A stretch of DNA of 41,093 bases, taken from NCBI GenBank assembly GCA_905182585.1, contig CAJJCC010000020.1, forward strand, positions 1 to 41,093. The letters are read 5' to 3'. Source of the stretch: an uncultured Flavobacteriales bacterium (GTDB lineage: Bacteria > Bacteroidota > Bacteroidia > Flavobacteriales_C > GCA-002722245). The notes beneath the pieces are model-generated. The model was given only the letters and a program-made list of their open reading frames with translations, had not been told where the DNA came from and searched no databases. Positions 39,149-41,093 of this stretch are shown here, one piece after another (positions within the stretch are counted from its first letter, which is position 1; each line of letters begins with the position of its first letter). Made by a program: the position numbers and the translations under genes.

Positions 39149-39199
39149 TAATCATAAATCGTCCCACTTTGCTGAGTAAGGTGGGACGATTTATGATTA
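39149..39199. terminator. 19-bp perfect inverted repeat between convergent genes
   Basis: TAATCATAAATCGTCCCAC (39149-39167) / GTGGGACGATTTATGATTA (39181-39199), 13-nt loop. Includes the stop codon of the minus-strand ORF. Confidence 0.75.
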
Positions 39200-39502
39200 T
39201 CCAACTTTTTTGATTAAAATTTGTTTTGGAAATTGCGGGAGTAACAACTCGACATGAGCTTTAAAAACGGACTCTTTCCACTTTAATTGAAAAAGGTATT
39301 TCTCTTGCTTTAAAAAATAAACATAGTGAAAGTCACTATCGATTTGAGTAACTAGCCTTGTTATATCAGATAAATACGAAGCTTTTGACTTATCAAATTG
39401 AGTAATAAAAAACGATGGTGAAATATCCTCTAGTAAACTAAAAAATTCGTTTATTGATTTAACATTAATATAATTCTTGAGTTTACTGTTTGAATAAGTC
39501 AT
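39197..39502 (-). CDS. Hypothetical protein, 101 aa
   Basis: ORF with ATG start and plausible codon use, placed between terminator and upstream gene. Family not recognised. Confidence 0.55.
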   Translation of the reverse strand: MTYSNSKLKNYINVKSINEFFSLLEDISPSFFITQFDKSKASYLSDITRLVTQIDSDFHYVYFLKQEKYLFQLKWKESVFKAHVELLLPQFPKQILIKKVG

Positions 39503-39585
39503 AGCTTTTTTATTTGATTATTTTCAAATATAGCAGACCAAACCGTAACTAGTTTATGGTGCTTTAATTTCACACCAAAACCTAA

Positions 39586-40266
39586 TTATTTAAACAAAGA
39601 CTGAAGAGCTCTTTTCTTCAAATCGTTTGAAATAATTTCTTTTTGATGACTCTTACTCATTGCAAATACTACATCATAAATAAAGCTTGCAGTTTCTACT
39701 TTAGTATCAATGATATAAAATCTTCGAGGATAGTAAAAAGACGTTTCCTTGGGTAATTCATTAAATGCATTAATCTCACCAGACTCAATATCGTAAAAAG
39801 CATACTTTCCTTTTTTAACATCAAACTCTTGTCCGGAAACCGTTTTTAAAACATTTTTCTTACGATACTTTAAAGAATCATAAATTGGAACATTTACGTA
39901 TTCGTGTGTTTTAAACAATTCATCTAATAAATACTCAAAATGAACATACTTATAATCTGAAGTCCGAGAACATCGATCAATTGAAAATCCATGATACCAA
40001 AGTAGTAAGTACGTTTTACCAGAATCTAATCTAAAGTATTTTGAGGTAACCGATTCTTGTAATAAAGAAAACTGGTTAGAGATTGAATCTCCCTTCCACT
40101 TTTTTAACACTTGTAACTGTACAGAGTCTCCAATAACGCCTATACTTTGAACAAGTGCAATATTTTCACTCATATAAACCTCTTGTTCCAAGGTTAAATC
40201 TTCACACTTTTGAGATCTGGAAACACTTGCCCAGATAACAATAAAAAACAATAAATTTAATTTCAT
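39586..40266 (-). CDS. Secreted protein, possibly TIMP/NTR-like OB fold
   Basis: Signal peptide. '[27 protein letters not shown]' and '[28 protein letters not shown]' resemble the 'G.YLly....l.~..CsRt' pattern. ATGA overlap with the pyrD stop. Confidence 0.6.
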   Translation of the reverse strand: MKLNLLFFIVIWASVSRSQKCEDLTLEQEVYMSENIALVQSIGVIGDSVQLQVLKKWKGDSISNQFSLLQESVTSKYFRLDSGKTYLLLWYHGFSIDRCSRTSDYKYVHFEYLLDELFKTHEYVNVPIYDSLKYRKKNVLKTVSGQEFDVKKGKYAFYDIESGEINAFNELPKETSFYYPRRFYIIDTKVETASFIYDVVFAMSKSHQKEIISNDLKKRALQSLFK

Positions 40267-41093
40267 TTTAATAATGCTTTATTAATACGTTTCACCAACC
40301 CGGGTCCTTCATAAATAAACCCAGTATAAACCTGTACCAATTTCGCGCCAGCTTTTATTTTATCTAGAGCGTCCTGTTCTGAATGAATGCCACCTACTCC
40401 AATAATTGGATATTTATCCCCTAAATTTTTATATAAATAAGAGATAACATTCGTTGATCTTTTGTCTACCGGCTTACCGCTTAAACCTCCAGGCCAACCA
40501 ATTTCCTCCAATTTACTTTCATCTGTTTTTAATCCTTCTCTATTCACCGATGTATTAGCAGCTACAACACCGTCTAGTTCTAATGTTTTGATAATATCAA
40601 TAACATCATCTAATTCTGGCGTGCTTAAATCTGGTGCTATTTTTAACAATAATGGCTTCGAAGAAGCTTTTGACTTATTAATATCAGAAATTTTCTGCAT
40701 CAAAGCCATCAAGGGTTTCTTCTCTTGTAATTTTGTTAAATTCCCAACATTAGGACAACTTACATTTACAACAAAATAATCTACGTAATCAAACAACTGG
40801 TTAAACACCTTAATATAGTCTTCATCTGTTTTATCAGCTTCTGTACCCGTGTTTTTCCCAATATTTCCACCAATTACAATATTGGTTTTTCTTTTCTTTA
40901 AACGCTCCACAGCTGCATCAACTCCTTCGTTGTTAAAGCCCATTCTGTTAATTAAAGCCTGATCTTCTGGAAGTCTAAATAATCTAGGTTTTGCATTACC
41001 AGGTTGTCCTTTCGGAGTTAATGTTCCAATTTCTATAAACCCAAACCCAAAATCAGCCAATTCATTATAGAGTTTAGCATCCTTATCAAACCC
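40263..41093 (-). CDS. pyrD: Dihydroorotate dehydrogenase (quinone, class 2), partial at window edge
   Basis: '[46 protein letters not shown]', '[12 protein letters not shown]', '[10 protein letters not shown]', 'GGLSGKPV', '[38 protein letters not shown]'. The frame stays open to 41093 ([16 protein letters not shown]). Confidence 0.96.
   Translation of the reverse strand, partial: GFDKDAKLYNELADFGFGFIEIGTLTPKGQPGNAKPRLFRLPEDQALINRMGFNNEGVDAAVERLKKRKTNIVIGGNIGKNTGTEADKTDEDYIKVFNQLFDYVDYFVVNVSCPNVGNLTKLQEKKPLMALMQKISDINKSKASSKPLLLKIAPDLSTPELDDVIDIIKTLELDGVVAANTSVNREGLKTDESKLEEIGWPGGLSGKPVDKRSTNVISYLYKNLGDKYPIIGVGGIHSEQDALDKIKAGAKLVQVYTGFIYEGPGLVKRINKALLK

Noticed and set aside
41058-41060. 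TTG start of pyrD as called
   Set aside because: The frame continues to the window end with conserved pyrD sequence ([16 protein letters not shown]).

Overview
This window is a low-GC chromosomal segment typical of Bacteroidota, probably Flavobacteriales. I see no tRNA, rRNA, CRISPR array, prophage or transposase. Most of it is core metabolism: purA, a pdhA/pdhC-type E1alpha/E2 pair, murF, a phosphohexomutase, transaldolase, Sua5/YrdC, acetoacetyl-CoA synthetase, a ROK kinase and a pyrD cut by the window edge. A type IX secretion/gliding block is present (gldJ, a porP/sprF-like gene, divergent porU), plus a GH18 protein with a T9SS-type C-terminal sorting domain. A tight imelysin / di-heme c-type oxidoreductase / imelysin operon lies at 1.6-5.3 kb. 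The least ordinary signals are: (i) the 133-bp spacer upstream of the imelysin operon, which is almost entirely three consecutive inverted repeats, the last ending 4 nt before the start codon; (ii) a NUMOD4/HNH-homing-endonuclease-like ORF that appears to have lost its catalytic histidines and is coupled to an SDR gene; (iii) terminator-like hairpins embedded in the signal-peptide codons or leader of the next gene (purA/OstA-like, pgm/DUF2279, transaldolase/sua5); (iv) strong plus-strand terminators or palindromes in long ORF-free spacers that could mark unannotated small RNAs; (v) a possible bacterial TIMP/NTR-like secreted protein. I cannot identify a clearly novel multi-gene system. All family assignments come from reading the motifs, and no searches were run.
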